DNA of 46,613 bases from Oscillospiraceae bacterium (lineage in GTDB: Bacteria > Bacillota > Clostridia > Oscillospirales > Oscillospiraceae), in NCBI GenBank assembly GCA_020025675.1, contig JAHHRS010000011.1:1-46613 (forward strand), in the 5' to 3' direction. Made by a program: the position numbers and the translations under genes. Positions 1-7,513 of this stretch are shown here, piece by piece (position 1 is the stretch's first letter; the number at the start of each line of letters is the position of its first letter). The notes under the pieces are model-generated. The model saw only the letters and a list, made by a program, of their open reading frames with translations, had not been told where the DNA came from and did no database searches.

Positions 1-20
1 GTAAATCCGCATTTACAACC

Positions 21-69
21 CTTCCGTCACGGCTTCGCCGTGCCACCTCCCCTTTAAAGGGGAGGCTTT
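21..69. repeat. REP-like double hairpin, copy 1
   Basis: Two adjacent palindromes are visible: CACGGC-TTC-GCCGTG at about 29-43, then CCTCCCCTTTAAAGGGGAGG at about 46-65. No coding potential is apparent. The second hairpin shares the CTCCCCTTTAAAGGGGAG core with the copies that follow, so this is probably a related member of an interspersed palindromic family. Confidence 0.6.
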
Positions 70-83
70 CGCTAAACTTTCGC

Positions 84-143
84 TCCCTCAAGGCTCCCCT
101 TTAAAGGGGAGCTGTTTTCGCTTTGCGAAAACTGAGGGGATGT
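84..143. repeat. REP-like cloverleaf repeat, copy 2
   Basis: The outer arms CCCTCA and TGAGGG enclose two hairpins, a CTCCCC-TTTAAA-GGGGAG stem and a GTTTTCGC-TTT-GCGAAAAC stem. The single strand could fold as a three-way junction. The next copy keeps the architecture with changed bases. Confidence 0.65.
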
Positions 144-159
144 TCTTTCAGCACCTCCG

Positions 160-218
160 CCCCCCAAGGCTCCCCTTTTTAAGGGGAGCTGTTTTCTCAG
201 TGAAAACTGAGGGGATGT
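160..218. repeat. REP-like cloverleaf repeat, copy 3
   Basis: It has the same order as the preceding copy: an AGGCTCCCC/GGGGAGCT hairpin, then GTTTTC-TCAGT-GAAAAC, then TGAGGGGATGT. Stem bases are kept while the loop differs, which suggests selection on structure. It ends about 25 bp beyond the 3' end of the capsid gene and could also act as a 3' end structure for it. Confidence 0.65.
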
Positions 219-242
219 GTTTTAATGGGTGTAAGCCCTAAA

Positions 243-1301
243 TCAGGCCAGGGTTACCGCCTTCTCCGCTATGCCGGAAGAGAGCTTGCCGCTGAGCTTT
301 GCGCCCGCTTTTACGGTGCAGCTCTCAGTCAAAGTAAAAGGTGCGGAATAGAGCTTTGCGGTTGCGGAGCACTTGGGGTTTGTACCGTCGGTGGTGTAGT
401 AAATTTCTGCGCCGGAGTCGCCTTTAATTGTCACCTGACCGCCGCTTTCGCTGATTGCTGGCAGTGCTGCACCATCTCTGGTGTAAACATAAATGCCCTT
501 GGCTTTCTGAGCGAGAACGAAGCTGTCATATCTGGTAAGACCTTCAAGCAGAGTACCTGCAAAGCCCTGAGGCGTAGTGTGAGCTCTCAGCATTTTGAGT
601 TTTACAGGGTCGGCGCTGGCGCGCTTAAATTTCACCATGAATTCAACCCCCTTGGGCATGTAGCCGTCAGGCACCGCCACCACGGGGCAGTTAGACAGCA
701 TTGCAATCTGACCGCGGACAATGGCATCACCGGTAAATGCCTCGTTGTACTGAAGTTCAGAGGCAAGGCGGCACTTAACGGCCATGCTCTCGGTAATGAA
801 AATTACTCTGCCTTCACGGGGAACAAGGGCGTTGCTCATGTCGGCCTGAGCCTGAAGCAGAGCCTCAATGATAGTTGACTTTGTAAGGGCTGTGCCGTTT
901 ACTTTTACGATACCGGCACCCATAGCCCACTCATTCAGGCGATAGCGGTCAATTTCAGGCACCATCTGCTCGTCCCAAATCTGCTTTAAAACGGCATTAG
1001 CCTTCTTGATGTTCTCCTGATCCTGCACGTTTGTAATGTCCAGAGTGTGGGTGAAGCTGCGCTTTTTTCTCAGGGTGTATGTGTTCAGCTCATCGGAAAG
1101 CTCGGTAGGAGTGCCGAATCGGTTGGCGGTTGCGGTAGGGTCGTAGTCCCCGATTACACCCTGCCCGATAGTCCAGACCTTAATGGCGTTGGCACCGTCG
1201 AAGTCGTAATCGGTACCGCACCAGGCATCAGTCAGGGATTTTTTGGAAAATCTCTCGTCCAGAACGGTTGAATATTTAGTAGCAAGATTGATAGTAGGCA
1301 T
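243..1301 (-). CDS. Phage major capsid protein with C-terminal Ig-like domain
   Basis: Major head subunit, probably of HK97 fold. Roughly residues 1-280 resemble Clostridia phage coat proteins: an N-terminal NLATKYSTVLDERF segment, the FTHTLDITNVQDQEN region, and a body ending near GTLLEGLTRYDSFVL. Residues of about 285-352 look like a chitobiase/Ig-like beta-sandwich (GAEIYYTTDGTNP, then a SCTVKAGA strand), a type of surface domain found on some phage proteins. The start is set by AAGGAGG a few bases before the ATG. It is the last gene of the minus-strand head cassette and sits directly downstream of the scaffold gene, the usual order. The family call is firm at the level of coat protein; the exact fold is inferred. 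Confidence 0.82.
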   Translation of the reverse strand: MPTINLATKYSTVLDERFSKKSLTDAWCGTDYDFDGANAIKVWTIGQGVIGDYDPTATANRFGTPTELSDELNTYTLRKKRSFTHTLDITNVQDQENIKKANAVLKQIWDEQMVPEIDRYRLNEWAMGAGIVKVNGTALTKSTIIEALLQAQADMSNALVPREGRVIFITESMAVKCRLASELQYNEAFTGDAIVRGQIAMLSNCPVVAVPDGYMPKGVEFMVKFKRASADPVKLKMLRAHTTPQGFAGTLLEGLTRYDSFVLAQKAKGIYVYTRDGAALPAISESGGQVTIKGDSGAEIYYTTDGTNPKCSATAKLYSAPFTLTESCTVKAGAKLSGKLSSGIAEKAVTLA

Positions 1302-1329
1302 AATTTTTTCCTCCTTAAAAATTTAAATG

Positions 1330-2064
1330 TCAGTCCCCGCTGTCCCAAAGCTCTCGAAAGCTCATTGCGGGTCTTTCGCCTGCACTGCGTCTGCTGTGAG
1401 TGGACCGAAAATGGTTTTTCTCGCTCTGCTCAAGTTCAGCAACACGCCGTCTGAGTCTGCCGTTTTCCTCCATAGCGTAGAGGGCGGAAAGTTCGCCGCC
1501 GTCAAGAAAGTCCTGCCAGACATTCTGTGGAATATCCTCAGCCGGAACATCCGGAAAGCGTTGGGCAAAGGATAGAATACTCTCTCTGCGGCGAAATTCC
1601 TCGGCTTCCTGTGAGTCAAAGCCGCTTATTTCACCTGCACGCTCCATTGCCTCTTCCTCTGTAAGGCTCTCGCCACTCTCTTCCGCCTGACGAATTAAAG
1701 CGGCGGCTCTTGTTTTTTTGAGAAGCTGACTGCTCTCAATTCCGCTTTTCTCGGAAAGAGCGCTTAAAAGCTCCTCAAGCTGGGAAAGTCTGGGGCGCAT
1801 AAGGTCACGCTCTCGGCGAATTCTGTCGTAATCCAGACCCTTCTGTGCAAGGCTTAAAGCCTCGTCTCTGCCCACCTCTCTGGTAATACCAAGGTGGCGG
1901 AGAGAAAACTTTTCCTCACTGTCAGGCTCCTTCTCTTCCCAGCTTTCAGGCCATTCCCCAGGTTCCTTTTCCTCGGAAATTCCCTGGTTTTCCTCGGCTT
2001 CCGTGTCGTAAGCCCCAAAATCTTCTTCCGTCTCCATGTCGGATGACGCGTACATTTCTTCCAT
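1330..2064 (-). CDS. Phage scaffolding-like protein
   Basis: A 244-residue, highly acidic protein, very rich in Glu, with predicted long helices and coiled coil in the middle and C-terminal parts (for example RLSQLEELLSALSEK and GRLRRRVAELEQSEK). No catalytic motif is seen. Charge, helicity and position immediately upstream of the major capsid gene fit a head-assembly scaffold. The start ATG follows AGGAGG at good spacing. The N-terminal 60 residues are almost entirely acidic. The sequence itself is not diagnostic, so the assignment relies on composition and context. Confidence 0.65.
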   Translation of the reverse strand: MEEMYASSDMETEEDFGAYDTEAEENQGISEEKEPGEWPESWEEKEPDSEEKFSLRHLGITREVGRDEALSLAQKGLDYDRIRRERDLMRPRLSQLEELLSALSEKSGIESSQLLKKTRAAALIRQAEESGESLTEEEAMERAGEISGFDSQEAEEFRRRESILSFAQRFPDVPAEDIPQNVWQDFLDGGELSALYAMEENGRLRRRVAELEQSEKNHFRSTHSRRSAGERPAMSFRELWDSGD

Positions 2065-2157
2065 AATTATCCTCCTGTGTGTGAGTAATTTGTATGAAAT
2101 ATTGTAATAAATCTATTGTTTTGATTTTACTGCGGCGGCTCTTTGCCGCTTCAAGGC

Positions 2158-2463
2158 TTAAAGCCCAATCTGGGCCAGTGCATAGCTTAAAAGTGCCCCC
2201 GCCACAAGCCATGCAGCCTTTTCCACCAGAGAGTCCCAGCGTTTTCCCGCCTTCTGAGTCAGGAGCTTTACATCATTTTTTACCTCTCCCAAATCTTCCT
2301 TAATGTTGCACTGCTCGGTAGCCATAGCCCGCACGGAAAGAGCAAGCTCGGTCATCGCCTGCTGAGAGTTTTCCAGTTCCTGAATTCTGTGGGAATTTGA
2401 GCGGCATCTGGCATCAATTCTTGCGATAGTGCCTTCAATCCCCCCGAAATCCTCGCCGCTCAT
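2158..2463 (-). CDS. XhlA-like small membrane-associated phage protein
   Basis: A 101-residue protein with an N-terminal coiled-coil region (RCRSNSHRIQELENSQQAM onwards) and one C-terminal hydrophobic helix (WLVAGALLSYALAQIGL). This is the layout of hemolysin XhlA-type proteins that assist holins. The start ATG overlaps the stop of the holin-like gene upstream by four bases (ATGA), so the two are translationally coupled. Function is inferred from layout and neighbour; no enzymatic motif is present. Confidence 0.6.
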   Translation of the reverse strand: MSGEDFGGIEGTIARIDARCRSNSHRIQELENSQQAMTELALSVRAMATEQCNIKEDLGEVKNDVKLLTQKAGKRWDSLVEKAAWLVAGALLSYALAQIGL

Positions 2464-2723
2464 TTTTTGGAGAGCTGTTTTACAAGCTCATTTGTTCCGG
2501 TGGCGGCAAGGCCGGAAACTATGCCCACAGCTAAGGCCGTTATAATATTGCCGGCGGGAAACTCCGGCATTGCGTACATGGCGGCAAGCCCCAGCACAGC
2601 GCCCGTAATTCCGCATACGCAGGGGAGCCACTTTGCGTCCAATCCCAAAGCCTTGCACAGCTCAGCTCCCAGATAGCAGATGATTGTAATTGAAGAAATT
2701 GCGGTAATTCCCATAATTTCCAT
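2460..2723 (-). CDS. Holin-like membrane protein
   Basis: An 87-residue protein with two to three hydrophobic segments (about 5-25, 32-52 and 58-78) and a basic C-terminus (NELVKQLSKK), typical of small phage holins that form lesions in the cytoplasmic membrane. AGGAGG precedes the start; a second in-frame ATG lies three codons downstream. It is unusual to find it between the portal and scaffold genes rather than in a lysis module at the end of the late operon, and no endolysin is visible in the window. It could instead be a structural membrane protein. Confidence 0.6.
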   Translation of the reverse strand: MEIMGITAISSITIICYLGAELCKALGLDAKWLPCVCGITGAVLGLAAMYAMPEFPAGNIITALAVGIVSGLAATGTNELVKQLSKK

Positions 2724-2740
2724 GTTGTTTTCCTCCTGTT

Positions 2741-4315
2741 TTAAACAAAATGTCCCAATTCATCCTCAGCGGGCATCTCAGCCGCTTCACCGTTTTCCGC
2801 TCTCTGAAGCTCCGCTATCAGCGCCCTTCTGCCGGGAATGTAGCCGTCGGGAATACGTTCCAGATACTGAAGCGCCGAGATGTGACCGCCTTCAAGGAGC
2901 TTATCCAGAGTTTGCAGGGAGGCAATCTCGCTGTAATATGAGCTTGCGCCTACGTCAAGTTTCAGCAGCATTGGGTGGTCTTTGAGGGTAGAGAAGTCAA
3001 AATCCATAAGCTGACCGTTCTCGCCGTCCACAGTGCGAATTCCGTAATATTCGCCCATAAATTCCAGATAAATGCGAAAAAGCTCTTCAACACAGAGGTA
3101 AAGGTTTTGCTTGGTTAGTTCGGTAGGGGTAGTAGCGGCACGCTGAAGGGCAATAATTGCAGAGGTGTTATCTGGTCTTGTGTCGCCTAATGCAACGGAA
3201 GTTGCGCCCAGACTCTGCTCCGTCTGCTCCACAGCCAGCGAAATAAACTGGCTGATTTGGGGAGATATTACCGCCGGATCCATAACCTTGGCAACGGAAT
3301 TCACATCCCCGCCGTTAACGCCGATAGCCGAACCCACACGGTTGTCCCAGTTTTTAATACGGGTTTTGTCGTAAATATACTTGGGGTAGGCTGTTTTCAT
3401 AAAGGAGAGCATGGAGAGGGCCCAAATCTTGTTTACGAAAATCTGATTTGGAATAAGGCCCGTAATCATAGCCTGACCGTGGTAGCAGTCCTGAATGTAG
3501 TCCCAGTTGAGCCAGCAGACAGGATAACGGCTCAGTCCCGTGTCACGAACAGGGCTGACAGGGCAGTTTTTACAGCTTTCATAGGCAAAAATCCGCCCGC
3601 TCTCCCTGTCACGCCAGAGCAGAAGCAGAAGAGTTGCTTTGTCGTCGGTACGCTTGGCAGCGTCAAGGGAGCGGTCGTCCTCCTCAGGGGCAATGGAAGA
3701 ATAGTCTTTAAAACCGTTTTCCTTTGCCCTGAGTCTCAGCTCCTTAACCATTTCACGGCTTGATATAATAATGTAAGGCTGAGACTCCACATTTCTGTCG
3801 TTTGGATTTCCGAAAAACACACGGGTATTTTCAATGACTTCTGTTTTTATGCCGCCCTTAACGGCAGTGCCGTTTTCCGCATTTTCGTCCCAGTAGGTGT
3901 AAAGACAGCTGTCCCCGTCAACGGCGGCATTTCTTGCAAATTCTCTCAGCAGGGAGGGAATTCGGTTTTGTTCCGCCAGAGCCTCGAACTCATCGTTTAC
4001 TATCCGTGCCGGCATTGAAAGAGCCTGAGAATTGGGAAAGGCGTTAAGGGGTGAGGCGTTCACATGGACGTTGTCAGTGGTGATGGTAGCCACTATAAAG
4101 CCCACCACACGCTTTAAGAAGTTAAACTGGGGGGTAGGCAGACCTTTGGACTCCACCCCTTCCCACTGCTTTCCTATGTAGAAATTTTCGTTTACACGGA
4201 CGGTTTCGTTAAGTTTAATGGAGCTGTTAAAGCTTAGAGCCTTCTCATACATATCCCAGAGGCTTTTAGGCTCAGGGGCCTTTTTGTTTTTCGGAAAAAT
4301 GTCAAATTCACTCAT
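2741..4315 (-). CDS. Phage portal protein
   Basis: A 524-residue protein that would form the dodecameric ring at one head vertex through which DNA is packaged. Length, position after the large terminase, the N-terminal segment with NENFYIGKQWEG and PQFNFLKRVVGFI, and the helical C-terminal half (TPTELTKQNLYLCVEELFRI) match portal proteins of siphophage-type prophages in Clostridia. Its start codon overlaps the stop of the preceding small gene by four bases. No frame disruption is seen, so the cassette appears intact at this point. Confidence 0.8.
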   Translation of the reverse strand: MSEFDIFPKNKKAPEPKSLWDMYEKALSFNSSIKLNETVRVNENFYIGKQWEGVESKGLPTPQFNFLKRVVGFIVATITTDNVHVNASPLNAFPNSQALSMPARIVNDEFEALAEQNRIPSLLREFARNAAVDGDSCLYTYWDENAENGTAVKGGIKTEVIENTRVFFGNPNDRNVESQPYIIISSREMVKELRLRAKENGFKDYSSIAPEEDDRSLDAAKRTDDKATLLLLLWRDRESGRIFAYESCKNCPVSPVRDTGLSRYPVCWLNWDYIQDCYHGQAMITGLIPNQIFVNKIWALSMLSFMKTAYPKYIYDKTRIKNWDNRVGSAIGVNGGDVNSVAKVMDPAVISPQISQFISLAVEQTEQSLGATSVALGDTRPDNTSAIIALQRAATTPTELTKQNLYLCVEELFRIYLEFMGEYYGIRTVDGENGQLMDFDFSTLKDHPMLLKLDVGASSYYSEIASLQTLDKLLEGGHISALQYLERIPDGYIPGRRALIAELQRAENGEAAEMPAEDELGHFV

Positions 4316-4551
4316 ATAATGTTCTCCTCACTCCCTGCCTCTTTCAGGCTGTAAGCCATAATACCGGCAAGACCTTTTGCGTAAATCTGCTCGAAGTCCT
4401 CGGGCTTATCCTCGGCGGAGAGACGGTTTTCCAGTTCGGAAATACGCTTTTCCTGCTTTTTTATGGTGTTTTCCAGACTTTCCATGTGTTTTCCTTCCAG
4501 TGCCGGCAAAAGGAGCGCCGGAACCATAAGTATTAAAATTACTATCTCCAT
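4312..4551 (-). CDS. Small phage protein: membrane helix plus coiled coil
   Basis: 79 residues. The first 20 (MEIVILILMVPALLLPALEG) form a hydrophobic helix. A charged coiled coil follows (about 25-48, TIKKQEKRISELENRL) with an acidic C-terminus. It lies between terL and the portal gene and overlaps the portal start by four bases. The family is not recognised. The layout could be a spanin-like, holin-assisting or head-associated protein; no specific role can be claimed. Confidence 0.6.
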   Translation of the reverse strand: MEIVILILMVPALLLPALEGKHMESLENTIKKQEKRISELENRLSAEDKPEDFEQIYAKGLAGIMAYSLKEAGSEENII

Positions 4552-4573
4552 TTTAGCCCTTCTCCTTTGTAAA

Positions 4574-6049
4574 TTAAAATTTGCCCATCATAAAATCGTC
4601 GTAGTCCACTTCTCCCTCATCCTCTTCCTCAGGCCAAAGTTCCGCCTGAGTCCCAGCCGCCAAAGGTCTGCTCATGGCGTAGTATCGGAGCATGTCCACG
4701 GTGTGGGTAAGGCCGTGAGGCTCTTTGGCGCAGTCGTTGGGGTCAAGCTTATCGGACTGAATATTCATTAGATTTTCGGGCACCTGTTTTAGACTGTTAA
4801 AGAACATAAGCCCCGGCAGAGAGTCCGGTGCTTCCCCTTTGGGAAAAAGCCCCCTTACGAATTTATCTCTTAAAGGAATGGGTCTGAGCATGTCTTTTAA
4901 TAAGAGATGCCCCTGCACACGGCTGTTGTCGCACTTAATAATATTCACACCGTTCTGCATAAAAATATCAGCCATAGTTCGGCCGGAGTCCTTGAGCCTT
5001 GACCACATATCAGGGGGTGCGCAGGTGAAGATATAATCCTCATCGGGCAGGCTGTGGGAAAGTATTTCCTCCGCCGCCTGAGATACAATCAGCCCCTTGC
5101 GGCAGAACTCTCTGAAACACCAGCTGCGCCCGTCCTCATCCACAGCGAAAAATCCAAGAGCCAGCATGTCCAGACCGTAATCGAAGCTGCGGTATAAAAG
5201 CCAGTGTTTTGGTATTTTAAAGTCGTTAAAACCGTGAGTTTTCATAGAAAACTCTTTAAAATAGTTTCCTCCGATTGCATTCCAGTCACCGTAACGGTAG
5301 GCCTTTCTCAAATCCTCCGGCATGTTCGCAAGGGCTTTAAGATAGCCGGGGGAAGATTTAAGCAAAGGTTCGTTGTCCTCAACGGTGGCGAAAATGAAGC
5401 AGTAATCCTCCGGATTTTCGTTTTCCTCCGGATTTTCGCTGTTTGTTTTGTAGATGCGGTCGATGAATAAACGCTTCACCCAGTTGTGGCCAATGCCGCC
5501 GGGGTTGCAGGTCAGATACATTCTTTTCGGAAAATTATTCACTCCCCGCAGACAGCCCCCCAGAAAGTTAAAGGCACGCTCAGAAAACTGAGTAGCCTCG
5601 TCGATAAAAATCCAGTCGTATTCCTGACCGTTATATTCCTGCTCGCTCATCTCTCCGTTCCAGTGTCCGAAACGGATTGTAGAGCCGTTTTGAAAAGAGA
5701 GAAGGTGGGTGGAGCCGTTGTAGCTGCCAACCTCAGGGGGCAGGATTTTCACAATGGGCCTTATGTGGTTTTCCTCCAGTTCCGGATAAGTGCAGCGCAT
5801 AATTAAAATGCGTATGCCCGGATTTAAAAGAGCGCCCCCTATGGCCTTTGTTCGCACGGCATGGGTTTTACCGCCGCCTTTGGCGCCGCCGTAAGCCGTG
5901 TAAAGGGCACGGCTGCGGTAAAATAACTTCTGTTTGGGATTGGCCTCCCCCGGTTCCCAGACCGTAATCCCCTGCTCATTTTTGTAAAATCCCTGTTTTT
6001 TCTCCGTTTTCTCACCTTCTCTCAAAATATGCCCGCTTTTAGTGGGCAT
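4574..6049 (-). CDS. terL: Phage terminase large subunit
   Basis: The motor that translocates and cuts phage DNA. The N-terminal ATPase domain shows Walker A GGAKGGGKT (residues 54-62), a following coupling region, and Walker B DWIFIDEATQF. The C-terminal RNase H-like nuclease starts near RSFDYGLDMLALGF, with acidic residues at the expected place, and a late HTVDMLRYYAM segment is typical of terminases. At 491 residues it is full length for the Terminase_3/6 type. Its ATG is two bases after the terS stop; GAGG lies about 13 bases upstream. The short lysine-rich N-terminal extension of about 25 residues is not part of the core. Confidence 0.9.
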   Translation of the reverse strand: MPTKSGHILREGEKTEKKQGFYKNEQGITVWEPGEANPKQKLFYRSRALYTAYGGAKGGGKTHAVRTKAIGGALLNPGIRILIMRCTYPELEENHIRPIVKILPPEVGSYNGSTHLLSFQNGSTIRFGHWNGEMSEQEYNGQEYDWIFIDEATQFSERAFNFLGGCLRGVNNFPKRMYLTCNPGGIGHNWVKRLFIDRIYKTNSENPEENENPEDYCFIFATVEDNEPLLKSSPGYLKALANMPEDLRKAYRYGDWNAIGGNYFKEFSMKTHGFNDFKIPKHWLLYRSFDYGLDMLALGFFAVDEDGRSWCFREFCRKGLIVSQAAEEILSHSLPDEDYIFTCAPPDMWSRLKDSGRTMADIFMQNGVNIIKCDNSRVQGHLLLKDMLRPIPLRDKFVRGLFPKGEAPDSLPGLMFFNSLKQVPENLMNIQSDKLDPNDCAKEPHGLTHTVDMLRYYAMSRPLAAGTQAELWPEEEDEGEVDYDDFMMGKF

Positions 6050-6051
6050 AT

Positions 6052-6444
6052 TTACATAAAATCCTCAGGGCTTATATTGCCGCAAAATTCAACAATAAGC
6101 TTTTTATCTGTCTGAGGTTTATCGGTGTAGCCGCCGTTTTCGCTCTGTTTAAGGGCGTTAATACAGCCGGTAGTTACCTTGTTGTCCTGAGTCATACGCC
6201 GCACAAGCCAGCTTTCCCGACAGTCGGCGGCATAATCCAGTACAGCCTTGCAGTCCTTATCCTCGGAAATTTTTTCCATATCTTTCCGGCTGAGACCTAA
6301 AAAGACTCTCATGCCGGCGCAGTCCGGGAACAGTTCTGCCTGGGCGCACTGGGCGATATAATCTTCCACCTGCACTCTAAGCTCTTCCGCCGATATTACT
6401 CTGCGGCTCACACCTAAGTTCATGTCCTCGCTCATTTGCACCAA
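6052..6444 (-). CDS. terS: Phage terminase small subunit
   Basis: A 130-residue protein with an N-terminal helical DNA-recognition region (EELRVQVEDYIAQCA), a short HTH-like stretch (MRVFLGLSRKDMEKI), the SWLVRRMTQDNKVTTGCINALKQ segment common in small terminases, and a C-terminal tail (KLIVEFCGNISPEDFM) of the type that contacts TerL. AAGGAG sits six bases before a TTG at 6444 and nine before an in-frame GTG at 6441, so either may be the start; an ATG at 6435 is too far away. It is the first gene of the cassette and has its own promoter. Confidence 0.75.
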   Translation of the reverse strand: MVQMSEDMNLGVSRRVISAEELRVQVEDYIAQCAQAELFPDCAGMRVFLGLSRKDMEKISEDKDCKAVLDYAADCRESWLVRRMTQDNKVTTGCINALKQSENGGYTDKPQTDKKLIVEFCGNISPEDFM

Positions 6445-6469
6445 ACTTCACTCCTTCCTGACTGGGGGG

Positions 6470-6498
6470 ATAATACATCGGTAAAATGCTATCGTCAA
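6470..6498 (-). promoter_or_regulatory. Sigma-A promoter for the terS-capsid cassette
   Basis: Reading the minus strand, TTGACG (6493-6498), a 17-base spacer and TATTAT (6470-6475) stand just upstream of terS. Both boxes are one base from consensus. Confidence 0.7.
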
Positions 6499-6500
6499 GA

Positions 6501-6524
6501 GATAAAATGATACCGTTTTTTATC
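6501..6524. promoter_or_regulatory. Inverted repeat between divergent promoters
   Basis: The arms GATAAAA (6501-6507) and TTTTATC (6518-6524) lie between the -35 boxes of the terS and thiN promoters. It may be an operator. No candidate regulator gene lies nearby. Confidence 0.4.
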
Positions 6525-6538
6525 TTATTGAGAGAATG

Positions 6539-6567
6539 TTGACAGCAAAATAAAGCTGTTCTATAAT
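6539..6567 (+). promoter_or_regulatory. Consensus sigma-A promoter for thiN
   Basis: A perfect TTGACA (6539-6544), a 17-base spacer and a perfect TATAAT (6562-6567), about 35 bases before the thiN start. No thiamine riboswitch is seen in the short leader. Confidence 0.8.
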
Positions 6568-6601
6568 AAATTTATATTTAACAAAAAAAGGACGTGAAAA
6601 G

Positions 6602-7216
6602 GTGGAAAAGCGTTGCCTGATTATCACCGGCGGTGAATTCAGCCCCATAGAAGATTATACAGACAGTGATTATATAATAGCCTGTGACAAAGGCTATGAA
6701 TATGCAAAGCGCTGCGGCATACAGCCGGATTTGGCTTTAGGTGATTTTGATTCTTACAGCGGAAAGGTTGAAAACTGTGATGTTCATCGCTGTAAGCCGG
6801 AAAAAGATGATACGGATACCATGTTAGCCATAAAAGAGGCGCTGAAAATGGGATATAAGCGAATATCTCTCCGCTGTGCCTTGGGTGGAAGAATGGATCA
6901 CCTGATAGCAAATATTCAGACCTTCGCTTATGCGGCTAAAGCGGGTGCGGTGCTGGATATAACAGACAGTAATAATATTATGTTCAATCTAAATCCGGGA
7001 ACTCACCGTATAAATCGCCGTGAGGGCTGTTCCCTGTCGGTTTTCGCATTGAGTGACAAATGCTGCGGGCTAAGTCTGAAAGGTGTCAAATATACACTCA
7101 GTAACGGGGAAATAAACAGCTTCTTCCCTATCGGCGTCAGCAATGAATGGGTGGAGGAGCAGGCGGAAATAAGCTTTGAAAGCGGAATTCTGCTGGTGGT
7201 AATGTCCAAAATCTGA
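6602..7216 (+). CDS. thiN: Thiamine pyrophosphokinase
   Basis: Transfers pyrophosphate from ATP to thiamine to make thiamine diphosphate, in the cytoplasm. The 204-residue length is typical. Visible family motifs are IIACDKGYEYA, LALGDFDS, the KDDTDTMLAI segment that binds ATP and metal, and GALGGRMDHLIAN-like residues at CALGGRMDHLIANIQTF. The C-terminal beta domain (CSLSVFALSDKC, YTLSNGEI) binds thiamine. The start is a GTG with AAAGGA nine bases upstream. It is transcribed alone from a consensus promoter and followed by a hairpin terminator. Confidence 0.93.
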   Translation: MEKRCLIITGGEFSPIEDYTDSDYIIACDKGYEYAKRCGIQPDLALGDFDSYSGKVENCDVHRCKPEKDDTDTMLAIKEALKMGYKRISLRCALGGRMDHLIANIQTFAYAAKAGAVLDITDSNNIMFNLNPGTHRINRREGCSLSVFALSDKCCGLSLKGVKYTLSNGEINSFFPIGVSNEWVEEQAEISFESGILLVVMSKI

Positions 7217-7220
7217 ATAT

Positions 7221-7278
7221 AAAAAAGGCTCCCCGAAAGCCTGTCCGGAAAGACAGGGCTTTGTGAGGGGTCTTTTTT
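7221..7278 (+). terminator. Terminator after thiN
   Basis: A long hairpin with outer arms AAAAAAGG/TCTTTTTT and inner arms AAAGCCTGTC/GACAGGGCTTT around a CGGAA loop, followed by a T-run. It begins about five bases after the thiN stop. Confidence 0.8.
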
Positions 7279-7480
7279 GTCCCCAGAGAAAAGCGGAAAC
7301 CACAGCGCCCTATAAACCTTCTCCTTGTACTTGTAACTGTTTTTGTATTTGTTGTTGTATTTGTTTTTATAGTTGTCCCTGTTCTTAGCCAAGCCCCGCC
7401 AAGCCCTGCCGAAAGGGCCTTAAAAAAGTAATAAAAAGAGAAAAAAATCTGGTAAAAATTCGGAGACTGTGTTATAGTAA
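7279..7480. other. Intergenic stretch with TTGTA-rich repeats
   Basis: No convincing gene. About 7324-7372 is a degenerate run of TTGTA/TTTGT units. On the minus strand this stretch would read as a low-complexity Asn/Lys/Tyr peptide without a ribosome site, which I do not accept as a gene. A GCCAAGCCCCGCCAAGCCC duplication follows near 7388-7406. Confidence 0.4.
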
Positions 7481-7496
7481 ATACAATATATAGCGT
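7481..7496. promoter_or_regulatory. Candidate NrdR box upstream of nrdR
   Basis: ATACAATATATAGCGT matches the known NrdR box consensus (acaCwAtATaTwgtgt) at 14 of 16 positions. It lies 17 bases before the nrdR start, just after a possible -10 TATAGT (7473-7478), a position suited to autorepression. NrdR boxes usually come in pairs; I see no good second copy. Confidence 0.5.
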
Positions 7497-7513
7497 GGTT
7501 AGGAGAGATATAT

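Noticed and set aside
225..878. 217-codon plus-strand frame over the capsid gene
   Set aside because: Antisense to a well-supported capsid protein; Cys/His-rich composition is typical of a shadow frame.
1946..2212. 88-codon minus-strand frame overlapping the scaffold gene start
   Set aside because: Overlaps the scaffold gene in another frame, has no ribosome site and no family resemblance.
6568..6601. Thiamine pyrophosphate riboswitch before thiN
   Set aside because: The leader is only about 30 bases, too short for one.
7003..7392. Minus-strand open frame starting with a repetitive Asn/Lys/Tyr stretch
   Set aside because: TTG start without ribosome site, low-complexity start from a TTGTA-rich repeat, and most of it is antisense to thiN.
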